Positions 8,851-17,665 of a stretch of DNA of 64,000 nt are shown here, in pieces (the first letter of the stretch is position 1; the number at the start of each line of letters is the position of its first letter). Position numbers and translations under genes: made by a program. Below the pieces are notes generated by a model that was not told where the DNA came from, did no database searches, and saw nothing but the letters and a program-made list of their open reading frames with translations. Origin of the DNA: a bacterium (GTDB lineage: Bacteria > Zhuqueibacterota > Zhuqueibacteria > Residuimicrobiales > Krinioviventaceae); assembly GCA_029561455.1 (NCBI GenBank), contig JAKQIY010000065.1, forward strand, positions 87,501 to 151,500. The letters run 5' to 3'.

Positions 8851-9136
8851 TTAGTTATCTGTTTTCAGTTTTCAGCCGTCAGCCGTCAGAAGAGAAACAT
8901 CAAACGTAATACGAGAAAATTTTTTTGTTTATTGTCTTTACCACTTCTGTTGTTCATTTTATATAAAAGACTGTTAGCTGACCACTGATAGCTGTTAACT
9001 GACAGCTTTTCGTCTCACGTTTCACGTCTCACGTTTGACCTCTATAAACATCAACCAATCTGTACTCTCAATAAAAATCAACTGACAACTGAAAGCTGAT
9101 AGCTGTTAACTGACAGCTTTATTCTTATGTCTCACG
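8851..9136. repeat. Spacer repeat block between members 2 and 3
   Basis: This 300-bp spacer contains CAGTTTTCAGCCGTCAGCCGTCAG and GAAACATCAAACG on the left, and GCTGATAGCTGTTAACTGACAGC with CGTCTCACGTTTCACGTCTCACG on the right, in opposite senses. The segment 9049-9092 (CATCAACCAATCTGTACTCTC...) recurs almost exactly at 20144-20189. No gene is visible. Confidence 0.7.
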
Positions 9137-11455
9137 TCATTCATATCTCAGCGTCTCAATGGGATTCGCCTGCGCCGCGCGTATTACCTGCCAACTTGTA
9201 GTGATTATGGCAATTATTGCGGCAAAGGCGCCCGCCAGTACAAATATCCACCATGCTAATTCAGTGCGGTAGGCAAAATTCCGTAACCATAAATGCATCA
9301 GGTACCAACTGGCCGGAACAGCCGCGCAAAAGGCAATTGCGGTCCACTTTAAAAAGTCCTTATTCAACATGGCAGTAATTTCCCGCACGGATGCGCCGTT
9401 CACCTTGCGAATGCCCACTTCTTTGCGACGGCGGCGGGTGGAGAATTGCACGACTCCAAAAGTGCCCATACAGGTAATTAATATGGCAATGATGGTGAAT
9501 AACCGGATGGCATATCCCAGCCGATCTTCCGCTTTGTATATTGCATCTACCCATTCATCATAAAACTGGTATTCATACACAAATTCAGGACATACCTCAT
9601 TCCAGACTTGTTTTACAGCCGCAAGCGTACCGGCCACATCATTCGGGGTAATACGCAAAGATAACCATGAAAAGCTGTTTCTTGCTTGATAAATAAAGAA
9701 TGCCGGTTCCATGCATTGATACAAATCGGCAAAATAAAAATCTTTTACCACGCCAATTACTTTACATCCGGCGATATTTTTCCCTTCGATAGTATCCCAG
9801 TTAATCAACCGCCGTGCCGTTTCATTGATGATCATGAGCGGTTCGCTGCTGTTTTCTTCAGAACTAAAATTCCGTCCCTCGATGATAGGAACGTCAAATA
9901 CTTTAAAAAATTCGGTATCTATATAAAAAGCTGGTACAGCCTCTTGCCAAACTCCGGCCTCTTTCGCTTCTTGCCATCCCATGCCAATGTTAATTTGTCC
10001 TGGCCCGCCATGCGAAGCGGTCACTCCTGTTATCCCCGACAGCCGTTGCAGTTCATTTCTCAGGGTTTGCAACTTTTGTCCCAATTTATAAGAAATTTCC
10101 ATGCGCACCAAAGAGTCCGTAGTAAAACCGAGGTCTTTGTGTTTTACATAATCCAACTGCCGGCTGATTACCAACAGCGCCACAATCAACATAATGCTGA
10201 CGGTGTATTGCACTGTCAACAACCAGGATTTGATTTTCATGGCATTGCCGTTAACATTGCGGAACATGGACAACACTGAAAACCGCGACGCCAATAACGC
10301 CGGAAATAACCCGGCTATGATAGAAAGGATGATTAAACCGGCGGGAATGCACAACACATTGGGAAAGCTGTAAAGCGCGGACAGGGGGAAACGTTTATCA
10401 ACTATCGATTCAAACAGGGGATGAACGGTGTTGGATAGAATTACGGCAATAATAAAAGCTATACCGCCGATTAAAACCGATTCCAGGATAAACTGCATAA
10501 AAATTGCCCCGCTGCCGGCGCCAATGGTTTTCTTTAAACCTATCTCTTTGGTCCGCGTCATGTAATGCGCCGTAAATAAAATGATAAAGTTGAGAATGGA
10601 AATCAACAATACCAACAAAACAATACCGCTTAAAATGTAAATCAGTTTAATATTGGTGTGCATTAAATGACTGCCGTCTCTGAGGCCGCCGATATAGGAA
10701 TTTTTGTGCGGCGTCAGGAACACCGGGTTATCAACCATTTTATGGTTCATCAAATGCGCTGATATTTTTTCACCAAGCAAAGATATGTCCGTACCGGGTT
10801 TAACCATAACAAAAAACCGATTAAAATAAATAGTTTTGCCTTCACTCATCCAGCAATTTGTAAAAGTTTTTAAATCCCTTTGTATAATGGCATCCGGCTG
10901 CATGCTGGAATTTTGCGGGAAGGCCTTGATGATACCGGTGACTGTTAAATCATTTTCATGGTAAATCCGCACTGTCTTGCCCATGGGGTCAACATCACCG
11001 AACAATTTACGGGCAGTTTCTTCAGTAAGTACCAGGGCGTACTTGTCATTTAACGCCGTTTCTTTATCCCCGGCCACAAATTCCACGTCCATAATATCAA
11101 AAAACGCCGGTTCGGTATGCAAAATACTTTTGGTGGTTATGGAATGATTGTTAAATGTCAAATAACCAAGGTTAAGAATAAAATGATTATAACGACAAAC
11201 ACTCTCAATTTCCGGGAAATCGTGCGTTAAAAATTCAATCGCGTCCTCGTTGATTTCACTGTTATTATCACTCCGTATCAACCGGTAAATCCTGTTGATG
11301 TTGGTATTATAGCGGTCATACGACAATTCATTAAACACAAATGCAGATAACAGGATTAGAACGGTTAAACTCAACGTAAAACCGGCAATGGTAATGATGG
11401 AGAACGTTTTGTTTCTCATCATATTGCGGTAAAACAGGGTGATAAAATTCTTCAT
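9137..11455 (-). CDS. Two-domain MacB/FtsX-type ABC permease, array member 3 (divergent)
   Basis: At 772 aa this is the shortest array member. It has the standard TM1-PCD-TM2-4-TM5-PCD-TM6-8 order. The first coupling motif is KEIGLKKTIGAG near residue 301 (Lys where most have Arg) and the second KEVGIRKVNGAS near 678. The first periplasmic domain is reduced in length and diverges from DPALF-type motifs (EPAFFDIMDVEFVAGDK). The C-terminus is NPIETLRYE. The ATG follows AGGATCAACA. It is bounded by the two longest repeat spacers (322 and 270 bp), and the AlkD-like gene lies immediately upstream. It may have specialised in ATPase or cargo choice; that is inference. Confidence 0.89.
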   Translation of the reverse strand: MKNFITLFYRNMMRNKTFSIITIAGFTLSLTVLILLSAFVFNELSYDRYNTNINRIYRLIRSDNNSEINEDAIEFLTHDFPEIESVCRYNHFILNLGYLTFNNHSITTKSILHTEPAFFDIMDVEFVAGDKETALNDKYALVLTEETARKLFGDVDPMGKTVRIYHENDLTVTGIIKAFPQNSSMQPDAIIQRDLKTFTNCWMSEGKTIYFNRFFVMVKPGTDISLLGEKISAHLMNHKMVDNPVFLTPHKNSYIGGLRDGSHLMHTNIKLIYILSGIVLLVLLISILNFIILFTAHYMTRTKEIGLKKTIGAGSGAIFMQFILESVLIGGIAFIIAVILSNTVHPLFESIVDKRFPLSALYSFPNVLCIPAGLIILSIIAGLFPALLASRFSVLSMFRNVNGNAMKIKSWLLTVQYTVSIMLIVALLVISRQLDYVKHKDLGFTTDSLVRMEISYKLGQKLQTLRNELQRLSGITGVTASHGGPGQINIGMGWQEAKEAGVWQEAVPAFYIDTEFFKVFDVPIIEGRNFSSEENSSEPLMIINETARRLINWDTIEGKNIAGCKVIGVVKDFYFADLYQCMEPAFFIYQARNSFSWLSLRITPNDVAGTLAAVKQVWNEVCPEFVYEYQFYDEWVDAIYKAEDRLGYAIRLFTIIAILITCMGTFGVVQFSTRRRRKEVGIRKVNGASVREITAMLNKDFLKWTAIAFCAAVPASWYLMHLWLRNFAYRTELAWWIFVLAGAFAAIIAIITTSWQVIRAAQANPIETLRYE

Positions 11456-11499
11456 ATTGTTGATCCTGTAATTAACTTAATATCAATTAATATCTATCG

Positions 11500-11725
11500 G
11501 TTAAGGTATCAGTTATCAGTTGTCAGCTATCAGTTATCAGCCGTTAGACGTGAAACGTGAGACGTTAAACGTAAAAAAGATATTCTTTTTCTTTGCTGAA
11601 AGCTGAAAACCGACAACTGACAGCTTTCGTCTCACTTCTCACGTTTGACATCTCACCTCTGCATTCCAACAGTCCTCCAGACATAACCACAATTCCACTG
11701 ACAGCTGATAGCTGAAAGCTGATAA
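11500..11725. repeat. Spacer repeat block between member 3 and the AlkD gene
   Basis: Left arm: TATCAGTTATCAGTTGTCAGC then GACGTGAAACGTGAGACG. Right arm: GCTGAAAACCGACAACTGACAGC then CGTCTCACTTCTCACG. The arms are inverse complements of each other, giving a composite inverted repeat. Confidence 0.7.
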
Positions 11726-12433
11726 CTACTTTTCCATGGCCCGCTTTTTCATCTCCGCCGGCATTTTTTCAATGGCATACCGCAAAGCGGTGCGCGGCAT
11801 AACCGCCTTTATTGCCAGCACATATTCAAAAACCTCCTGTTGATGCGCCTCGCTGGCGGCTTTAAGCATCCAGCCATAGCCCTTTTGCACCAGGTCATCC
11901 GTATCGAGCAGTAGTATATTGGCAATTTCAAAAACATCCAGCAAAAACAAACCATGACGCGCCGGAATGATCAGAGTTACGGCAGCAGCCCGCCGCATCC
12001 AGCGGTTAGCTGACTTGGCCCACTCTTTTAAATTGGCAACATATTCGGGATACATTTCCACAAACGTACCGACTGTATGGTTGCACAAAGTATCACACGC
12101 CGCCCAGTTGTTTACAAACTCGTTCACCCAGTTCTCAAACACCGCAAAATCCAGTCGTTCATAACGCTCGTGTATATAATAGGACCAGTTACAGGCTATA
12201 AAAGTATTTTCCATATAACCTGATTTCCACAATTCTTCACAAAATCCGAATATTTCTTCTTTACTCCGGTTAGCTATCTGTTTAAAATAGTCTTTCGATA
12301 TTTTAGTTACTAGGGCGGTTTTCACGCCATACAATTGTATCTTTTCTTTGAAAAAATTCTGCCCGGTTGCCAGTGTTTTTTCATCGACATTTCGTTTTAG
12401 TTCCTCGATTACCTGGGCAATGATCTCACTCAT
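11726..12433 (-). CDS. AlkD-like DNA alkylation repair protein
   Basis: A 235-aa helical-repeat protein of the AlkC/AlkD DNA glycosylase family, which removes bulky or cationic alkylated bases using HEAT-like repeats without base flipping. Family-like signatures are the Trp/Arg-rich segment NRWMRRAAAVTLI near residue 142, KGYGWMLKAAS near 187 and the C-terminal MPRTALRYAIEKM. No signal or membrane segment. ATG follows AAGGAATAAGAA. It sits between permease members 3 and 4 in the same orientation, an unexpected cytoplasmic repair function within a transporter array, flanked by repeats on both sides. Likely an insertion or passenger gene; glycosylase activity is inferred. Confidence 0.85.
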   Translation of the reverse strand: MSEIIAQVIEELKRNVDEKTLATGQNFFKEKIQLYGVKTALVTKISKDYFKQIANRSKEEIFGFCEELWKSGYMENTFIACNWSYYIHERYERLDFAVFENWVNEFVNNWAACDTLCNHTVGTFVEMYPEYVANLKEWAKSANRWMRRAAAVTLIIPARHGLFLLDVFEIANILLLDTDDLVQKGYGWMLKAASEAHQQEVFEYVLAIKAVMPRTALRYAIEKMPAEMKKRAMEK

Positions 12434-12460
12434 TTCTTATTCCTTCATAAAATGTTCTTG

Positions 12461-12595
12461 TACTCACGACTGACTATTAACTGATGACTGTAAGCTGACA
12501 GCAGACAGCTTTTCGTCTCACGTCTCACTTTTGACATTTCTTTTCGTCTCACGTTTCACTTCTCACGTCTCACGTTTGACGTTTCACGTCTCACT
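12461..12595. repeat. Spacer repeat block between AlkD gene and member 4
   Basis: GACTGTAAGCTGACAGCAGACAGC is followed by a long run of CGTCTCACGT/TTCACTTCTCACG/TTTGACG units in one orientation. It lacks the opposite-sense arm seen in spacers 6326-6465 and 11500-11725. Confidence 0.65.
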
Positions 12596-15070
12596 TTATT
12601 CATATTTCAGCGCCTCAATCGGGTTTGCCCGCGCCGCTTTCACGGTTTGCCGGCTAACGGTGAGCAAAGCAATGATCAACACGGATAATCCCGACAGCAA
12701 AAACGGCCAAATCGTCAGATCGATGCGATAGGCGAAATTCTGCAGCCAGAGATGCATGGCGTACCAGGCGATGGGCCAGGCAATCAGATTGGCGGCGACA
12801 ACCCATTTTCCATAGTCTGTCATTAAAATAAGAAGGATATCCCGGAACGAAGCGCCGAGAACCTGTCTGATTCCAAATTCCTTTTTCCGTTTGGCTGCGG
12901 AGTGAGCGCACAACCCGAATAATCCCATGCACGAGATAATAATCGCGATCATGGTAAACACTGTGACCGTTCTCCCGAACTGCCGGTCCGCTTCGTATTG
13001 TGTGTTAAAAGTATCCTCGGCAAATGTGTAGGAAAAGTTATCCTGGGGATAAATGCGCTCCCAAACATCCTGGATGGCCTTGATGGTCTCCTGACATTTC
13101 GCGGTGTTTATTTTAATAGAATAATAGCCAACACTGAGGTGCCATTCGTAACTATTAATAAACAAAATCGGTTGGATCGCTTCCCGGAGCGATTGATTAT
13201 GGTGATTCCAAACGATCCCGCTGACCAGGTATTCATTCCCCCTAACCGTGATAAATTGATTCATTGCCTGACTCGGAGAATCGTATCCCAGTTGCGTCAT
13301 GGCCAGTTCATTTAAAATTACTTTGCGGCTATTGTTCGTCTGCTCCTTTTGAAATGCCTCTCCAGCCACAAAATGAATATCATACGCGACAAAAAAATCT
13401 TCATCCACATTATAAATAGAAAAAGTGTGGTCTATCGGCAGGGCGTCGGTCGCTTTACGGACAGAGCCATCGCTGAAATAAATCTCCCTCCCCGGCACGG
13501 CAGAAGATGCCGTCACGCATTTCACGCCGGGAATCCTGGCAATTTCTGTCTTGAAGGTTTCCAGCTTTTGTATTTCATCAGGCTTTTTGATCATACTCAT
13601 GGGAGTGGTTGTCACAAGCACCTGATCCAAATCAACGCCCAGAGATTGCATGCGCATGAAACGGATTTGCTCAAAAACCAGCGCCGTAACGATGAGCAGC
13701 GTGATAGCGACTGCAAACTGGAGCATCATCAATACAATTTTAGGACGAGACGATTTCGACGTTACATACGATTTTCTCTTTAACATTTGAATGGGTTTTG
13801 CCGAAGCATTCACAAGAGCGGGATATAACCCGGATAAAAGCATTCCCGCAGTCAGGATAAACAAAATCGCGGCCAGAGGCTTGAGGTCGTCGAACGACAG
13901 CGGGATGTAAATTCCAAGCGCGGATTGCGCCACATTTCTGAACAGGGGGAAAATAGCAAAAGCCAGCAGAATGCTGATTCCGTTAAGGATGACTGTTTCG
14001 AGCAAGAACTGGAGCAACAGTTGCGAGCGCCCTGCGCCAATCGTTTTCCGGATTCCGATCTCTTTTTGACGATCCGTTGCCCTGGCAAGACTGAGATTAA
14101 CCGAATTTACCCAGGCGACGATAAGAATGATCAACCCGATCAAGTAAAGCATGGAAACGGATTTGGAATCGCCGTTCACTTGAATTTCATCTTGCAAATG
14201 AGAACTTAGATGAATATCCCGTACCGGCTGCAAGTGAAATTTTACCCGGATATTTTCCGCGGCCAGGAACGGCGCATATTTATTCACCATATTAGAAAGA
14301 GAACTTGATATTTCGCCAATATCTGCTTTTGGGGCGAGCAAGACATACGTGTAGGAATTATTGGCGCGCCAGGTCCACGCCTCCGCGGGAGACGGCGCAC
14401 CCGCATGGGGATGAGCTTGAGTTAATTGGCCGGTGGCGTTGTCGAAATTTTGCATATAATAAAATACGGAGGGTATACTGATCAGCATATCGATGTGGAT
14501 GTGGCTGTTTTTCGGCGTGTCTTCGAAAACGCAGGTGACGAAGAATTCCCAACCTTCATTCAATTTAAACCTTTGCCCAACGGCGGACTCGTCGCCATAT
14601 AAACGACGGGCGAGCGACTGCGAGATGGCGGCCGAATGGATGTCCGGGAATGGATTCCGGGAATCACCGGCAACGATCTCATGATTTAAAACTTGAAAGA
14701 CCGTGGTATCGGCAAAAAAAATGTCGATGTCTTTTATTTGAATGTCCGGTGTGTATACGGGGACCTTGTCCTTGAGCATCCGTGTTGATTGCGCGATTCC
14801 GGGGACTTCTTCCTTGATGACCGTTCCCAATCCCATCAAAGCCGGGGCGCTGTGAAATTGAAGGGTTTCGTTTCTGAATTGTTCCATGTTGATGCGGTAA
14901 AGGTTGTCGGCGTTTTTCCAGAATGCGTCGAAATGCCTTTGATGGTAAATATACTGCGAGATGCAAAGAAACGCCACCATGCTCAGGGCCAGGCCAAATA
15001 TCGTGATAATAGAGAATGTTTTACTCTTCAGGATGTTTCGAATTGCTGTCTTTAGATAATTGCTGGTCAT
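12596..15070 (-). CDS. Two-domain MacB/FtsX-type ABC permease, array member 4 (longest)
   Basis: An 824-aa permease, the longest of the array; extra length is in the first periplasmic domain, which carries an Ala/Pro-rich insert AHPHAGAPSPAEAWTW near residue 225. Coupling motifs are KEIGIRKTIGAG near 334 and KEFGIRQVLGAS near 728 (Gln for Lys in the second). The C-terminus is NPIEALKYE. ATG is preceded by AGAGGAAAAAT. The 99-bp spacer to member 5 has none of the AGCTGATAGC repeats. Together with member 5 it may be a differently timed addition to the array. Confidence 0.9.
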   Translation of the reverse strand: MTSNYLKTAIRNILKSKTFSIITIFGLALSMVAFLCISQYIYHQRHFDAFWKNADNLYRINMEQFRNETLQFHSAPALMGLGTVIKEEVPGIAQSTRMLKDKVPVYTPDIQIKDIDIFFADTTVFQVLNHEIVAGDSRNPFPDIHSAAISQSLARRLYGDESAVGQRFKLNEGWEFFVTCVFEDTPKNSHIHIDMLISIPSVFYYMQNFDNATGQLTQAHPHAGAPSPAEAWTWRANNSYTYVLLAPKADIGEISSSLSNMVNKYAPFLAAENIRVKFHLQPVRDIHLSSHLQDEIQVNGDSKSVSMLYLIGLIILIVAWVNSVNLSLARATDRQKEIGIRKTIGAGRSQLLLQFLLETVILNGISILLAFAIFPLFRNVAQSALGIYIPLSFDDLKPLAAILFILTAGMLLSGLYPALVNASAKPIQMLKRKSYVTSKSSRPKIVLMMLQFAVAITLLIVTALVFEQIRFMRMQSLGVDLDQVLVTTTPMSMIKKPDEIQKLETFKTEIARIPGVKCVTASSAVPGREIYFSDGSVRKATDALPIDHTFSIYNVDEDFFVAYDIHFVAGEAFQKEQTNNSRKVILNELAMTQLGYDSPSQAMNQFITVRGNEYLVSGIVWNHHNQSLREAIQPILFINSYEWHLSVGYYSIKINTAKCQETIKAIQDVWERIYPQDNFSYTFAEDTFNTQYEADRQFGRTVTVFTMIAIIISCMGLFGLCAHSAAKRKKEFGIRQVLGASFRDILLILMTDYGKWVVAANLIAWPIAWYAMHLWLQNFAYRIDLTIWPFLLSGLSVLIIALLTVSRQTVKAARANPIEALKYE

Positions 15071-15169
15071 ATTTTTCCTCTTTGAATTTTACGGTGTTCC
15101 TATTTGTTCTTCGAATAAACATATACTTGTATCAAAAAGCTTCTATCCGGCAAAAAACGCGGGATCTCG

Positions 15170-17542
15170 TCACTCATTTCGGAGTGACTCGACCGGATTC
15201 GCTGTCGCCGCCCGTATAGCCTGCCAGCTTACGGTAAGCAGGGCGATGAGCAAAGCCAATAGACCGGAGAGTAAAAACGACCAGATGGTTAAATCAATAC
15301 GGTAAGCGAAGTTTTGGAGCCATTTGTTCATCGCAAGCCAAGCAACCGGCCAGGCAAAGAGATTGGCAACAACTACCCATCGGGTAAAATCTTTTGTCAG
15401 CATGAAGACAATTTCGGAGACGGAAGCGCCCAATACTTTTCTCGTGCCGATTTCTTTGGTTTTCTGCTCGGTCAAAAACAGGGAGAGTCCGAAAAGGCCC
15501 ATAGAAGCAATCACGATGGCGAGCATCGTAAACAGTTGAATGAGACGGCTGAACCGCAAATCATTATGGTAGGCCAGGTTCAACGCTTCATCCACAAATT
15601 GAAAGGTAAAGGGAACATCGGGATTGATCTCTTGCCAGATTTGCCTGATGTCCTGCAACGCCTTTGGAATCATATTGGCTTGTAACCGGACAACCGCAGC
15701 CGAGATGTTGTCCCGGCTCATTTTGAACATCACCGGACGAATACTGCGATGTAAAGAACGAATGTGAAAATCTTCCACGATTCCGATGACAGGCCCCTGA
15801 CCGAACAGGTCCTGCCCCACGGGATTTTCGAGTTCCAGATAAGGAATGGAAGAGGCTGTAAGCACCACGCCGTTGTCGTCCGATACCCGTTCGTCTGAAA
15901 ACACATTCCCCTCAAGCATTTGGATGCCCATGGTTTCAAAATAGCCCCGATCCACAAAAATATATTCAATCCCCTTATCTGTATTTTCGAATTTGGCCCA
16001 AATAAAGTTTTCGGTCGGCGGTGTATAGGAAGCGCCGGACACATTGACAATGGCCGGACTGGTTTTCAACCTGTTCTTGAGGAGCGGATATTGGCTTACA
16101 AGCTGTTTACTGTCCAGCGGGATGGTAATCAAGTGTTCTTTATCATACCCGAGATGTTTATGCTGGATGTAATGAAATTGCCGGGATATGGTAACCGTGC
16201 AAATAAGCAGTGCGATGAAAATGATAAATTGTACGCCGATCAGAATGCGTTTCAGCAAAGATCTATTGGAAAAAGAACTATGGGCGATTTTTAAAATATG
16301 ATGAGGTTGGAACCCGGAATAACGAAACGCTGAATAGCTGCCCGACAAAATTCCCGTGAGCAACGTCAAGCCGATCACACAGAGGATGAAAGGCCAGTTT
16401 TGCCAATCGAACAAAACCAGGTTTTTTTCCACCTGATGATTGAAAAACGGCAGGACCGTTTCCGCAAACAGCAGCGCCACGGGAAGAGAAAGAATGGCCG
16501 TACAGATCGTTTCCGCCAATGTCTGGCGGATAATATCCTGTTTTTGAGCTCCCAGAACTTTTCGCAGCCCGATTTCCTGAAGCCGTGTATTGCTCCGCGC
16601 CATGGCAAGCAAAATAAAATTGAACACCGCAATAAAAAGGATGAGCAGGGCGATTGCGAGGAGAAGCAGAATTTGCTGTAAATCGCCTTTTTCCCAATCA
16701 TTGTTATTGATGTCGCCGGAGTAAAGATGAATGTCCCGGATGGATTGGAGCCTGTAATCCACATTCCCGGGATTTTTTAAATGGGGTTGTGATATTTGTT
16801 TCAGTTGCGCTGTGAGGTTCCGGATATCCGCGTCTTTTTGAACTTGCGCATAAGTCTGTATTGCATTGCGCTCCCATGAATCAAAAGCATGCCATTTGAA
16901 TCCCATAAATTCCTGCTCCTTGTAAATTTTCGCAGCGAGAGCAATGGGAGCGATCAGATCCATTTTAAGATGGGTGTTGGAAGGAAGGGATTTGAAAATA
17001 CCCGCTATTTTCAAAGTGGTTTTTTGATTGTTTTCATCAATCGAGATGACCTGGCCGATGGGATTTGTATCCGGAAAGTATCGTTTCGCCATTTGATCGT
17101 TGATGTAAATTTGAAACGGATCGTCCCAGTCTTGAACTGAAAGCCCGCTTGTGACAGGGATGTCGAACAATTCGAACAGGGCTTTATCGGTAAAGACAAT
17201 GTCCTGTTCTTGCGATTTTACCTCGTCGGACAGGTTAAATGGGATATGGCGATTGAAAAGTTGCGATGCCTTTTCGACCGCCGGAAGGTTTTCCCGAATG
17301 AGTGCTGCCAAGGGATAAGGGGTGCCACCTTTCAGTTCGTTTTTTTCAAGATCACTCATTAAAATACGATAGGTTTGATCGGCCTTTGGATGATTGCGGT
17401 CATAAGTGAACTCGTTAATTGTGTAAAGCAGAAGCAGAAAAGTAGAGCCGAGCCCAATACCGAGACCCAGAATGTTAATGCTGAAATAGACCCGTTGTTT
17501 TTTCAGATTCCGAAAAGCGGTTTTTAAGTGATTTTTAAACAT
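15170..17542 (-). CDS. Two-domain MacB/FtsX-type ABC permease, array member 5
   Basis: A 790-aa protein started at the ATG at 17542 (MFKNHLKTAFRNL), preceded by AAGGAAG; an in-frame ATG at 17584 would add 14 charged residues untypical of the family. Coupling motifs are QEIGLRKVLGA near 321 and KEIGTRKVLGA near 694. The C-terminus NPVESLRNE replaces the near-invariant Tyr with Asn. The sequence just past the stop (GGCAAAAAACGCGGGATCTCGTCACTCAT) is repeated with few changes past the stop of member 6, which suggests a shared 3' end duplication. Spacers on both sides lack the common repeats. Confidence 0.9.
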   Translation of the reverse strand: MFKNHLKTAFRNLKKQRVYFSINILGLGIGLGSTFLLLLYTINEFTYDRNHPKADQTYRILMSDLEKNELKGGTPYPLAALIRENLPAVEKASQLFNRHIPFNLSDEVKSQEQDIVFTDKALFELFDIPVTSGLSVQDWDDPFQIYINDQMAKRYFPDTNPIGQVISIDENNQKTTLKIAGIFKSLPSNTHLKMDLIAPIALAAKIYKEQEFMGFKWHAFDSWERNAIQTYAQVQKDADIRNLTAQLKQISQPHLKNPGNVDYRLQSIRDIHLYSGDINNNDWEKGDLQQILLLLAIALLILFIAVFNFILLAMARSNTRLQEIGLRKVLGAQKQDIIRQTLAETICTAILSLPVALLFAETVLPFFNHQVEKNLVLFDWQNWPFILCVIGLTLLTGILSGSYSAFRYSGFQPHHILKIAHSSFSNRSLLKRILIGVQFIIFIALLICTVTISRQFHYIQHKHLGYDKEHLITIPLDSKQLVSQYPLLKNRLKTSPAIVNVSGASYTPPTENFIWAKFENTDKGIEYIFVDRGYFETMGIQMLEGNVFSDERVSDDNGVVLTASSIPYLELENPVGQDLFGQGPVIGIVEDFHIRSLHRSIRPVMFKMSRDNISAAVVRLQANMIPKALQDIRQIWQEINPDVPFTFQFVDEALNLAYHNDLRFSRLIQLFTMLAIVIASMGLFGLSLFLTEQKTKEIGTRKVLGASVSEIVFMLTKDFTRWVVVANLFAWPVAWLAMNKWLQNFAYRIDLTIWSFLLSGLLALLIALLTVSWQAIRAATANPVESLRNE

Positions 17543-17620
17543 CGTCGATTCTTCCTTATCCTTTGAAATCCTTAAACTTTTCACCTGCTTTAAGCTATAG
17601 GCTTACCACGTCAAGCATAT

Positions 17621-17644
17621 TTATTCATAACGCAAGTGATCCAC
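17621..17644 (-). pseudogene. Vestigial permease 3' end (VDHLRYE-stop)
   Basis: The minus strand reads codons for V-D-H-L-R-Y-E-stop, matching the array's C-terminal consensus, in the spacer between members 5 and 6 where no open gene leads into it. It appears to be the last codons of a deleted permease copy. It is short, so chance similarity is not excluded. Confidence 0.5.
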
Positions 17645-17665
17645 CCGCAAAAACGTGGGATTTCG

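Noticed and set aside
9686-10279. 197-aa plus-strand open frame inside permease 3
   Set aside because: It is antisense to a clearly conserved permease domain, lacks a ribosome site and has no recognisable domain.
6326-12595. Repeated spacer units as a CRISPR array
   Set aside because: Units are short, irregular microsatellite-like strings with no constant-length unique spacers and no cas genes nearby.
13349-13783. 144-aa plus-strand open frame inside permease 4
   Set aside because: Antisense shadow of the second periplasmic domain; composition is untypical of a protein.
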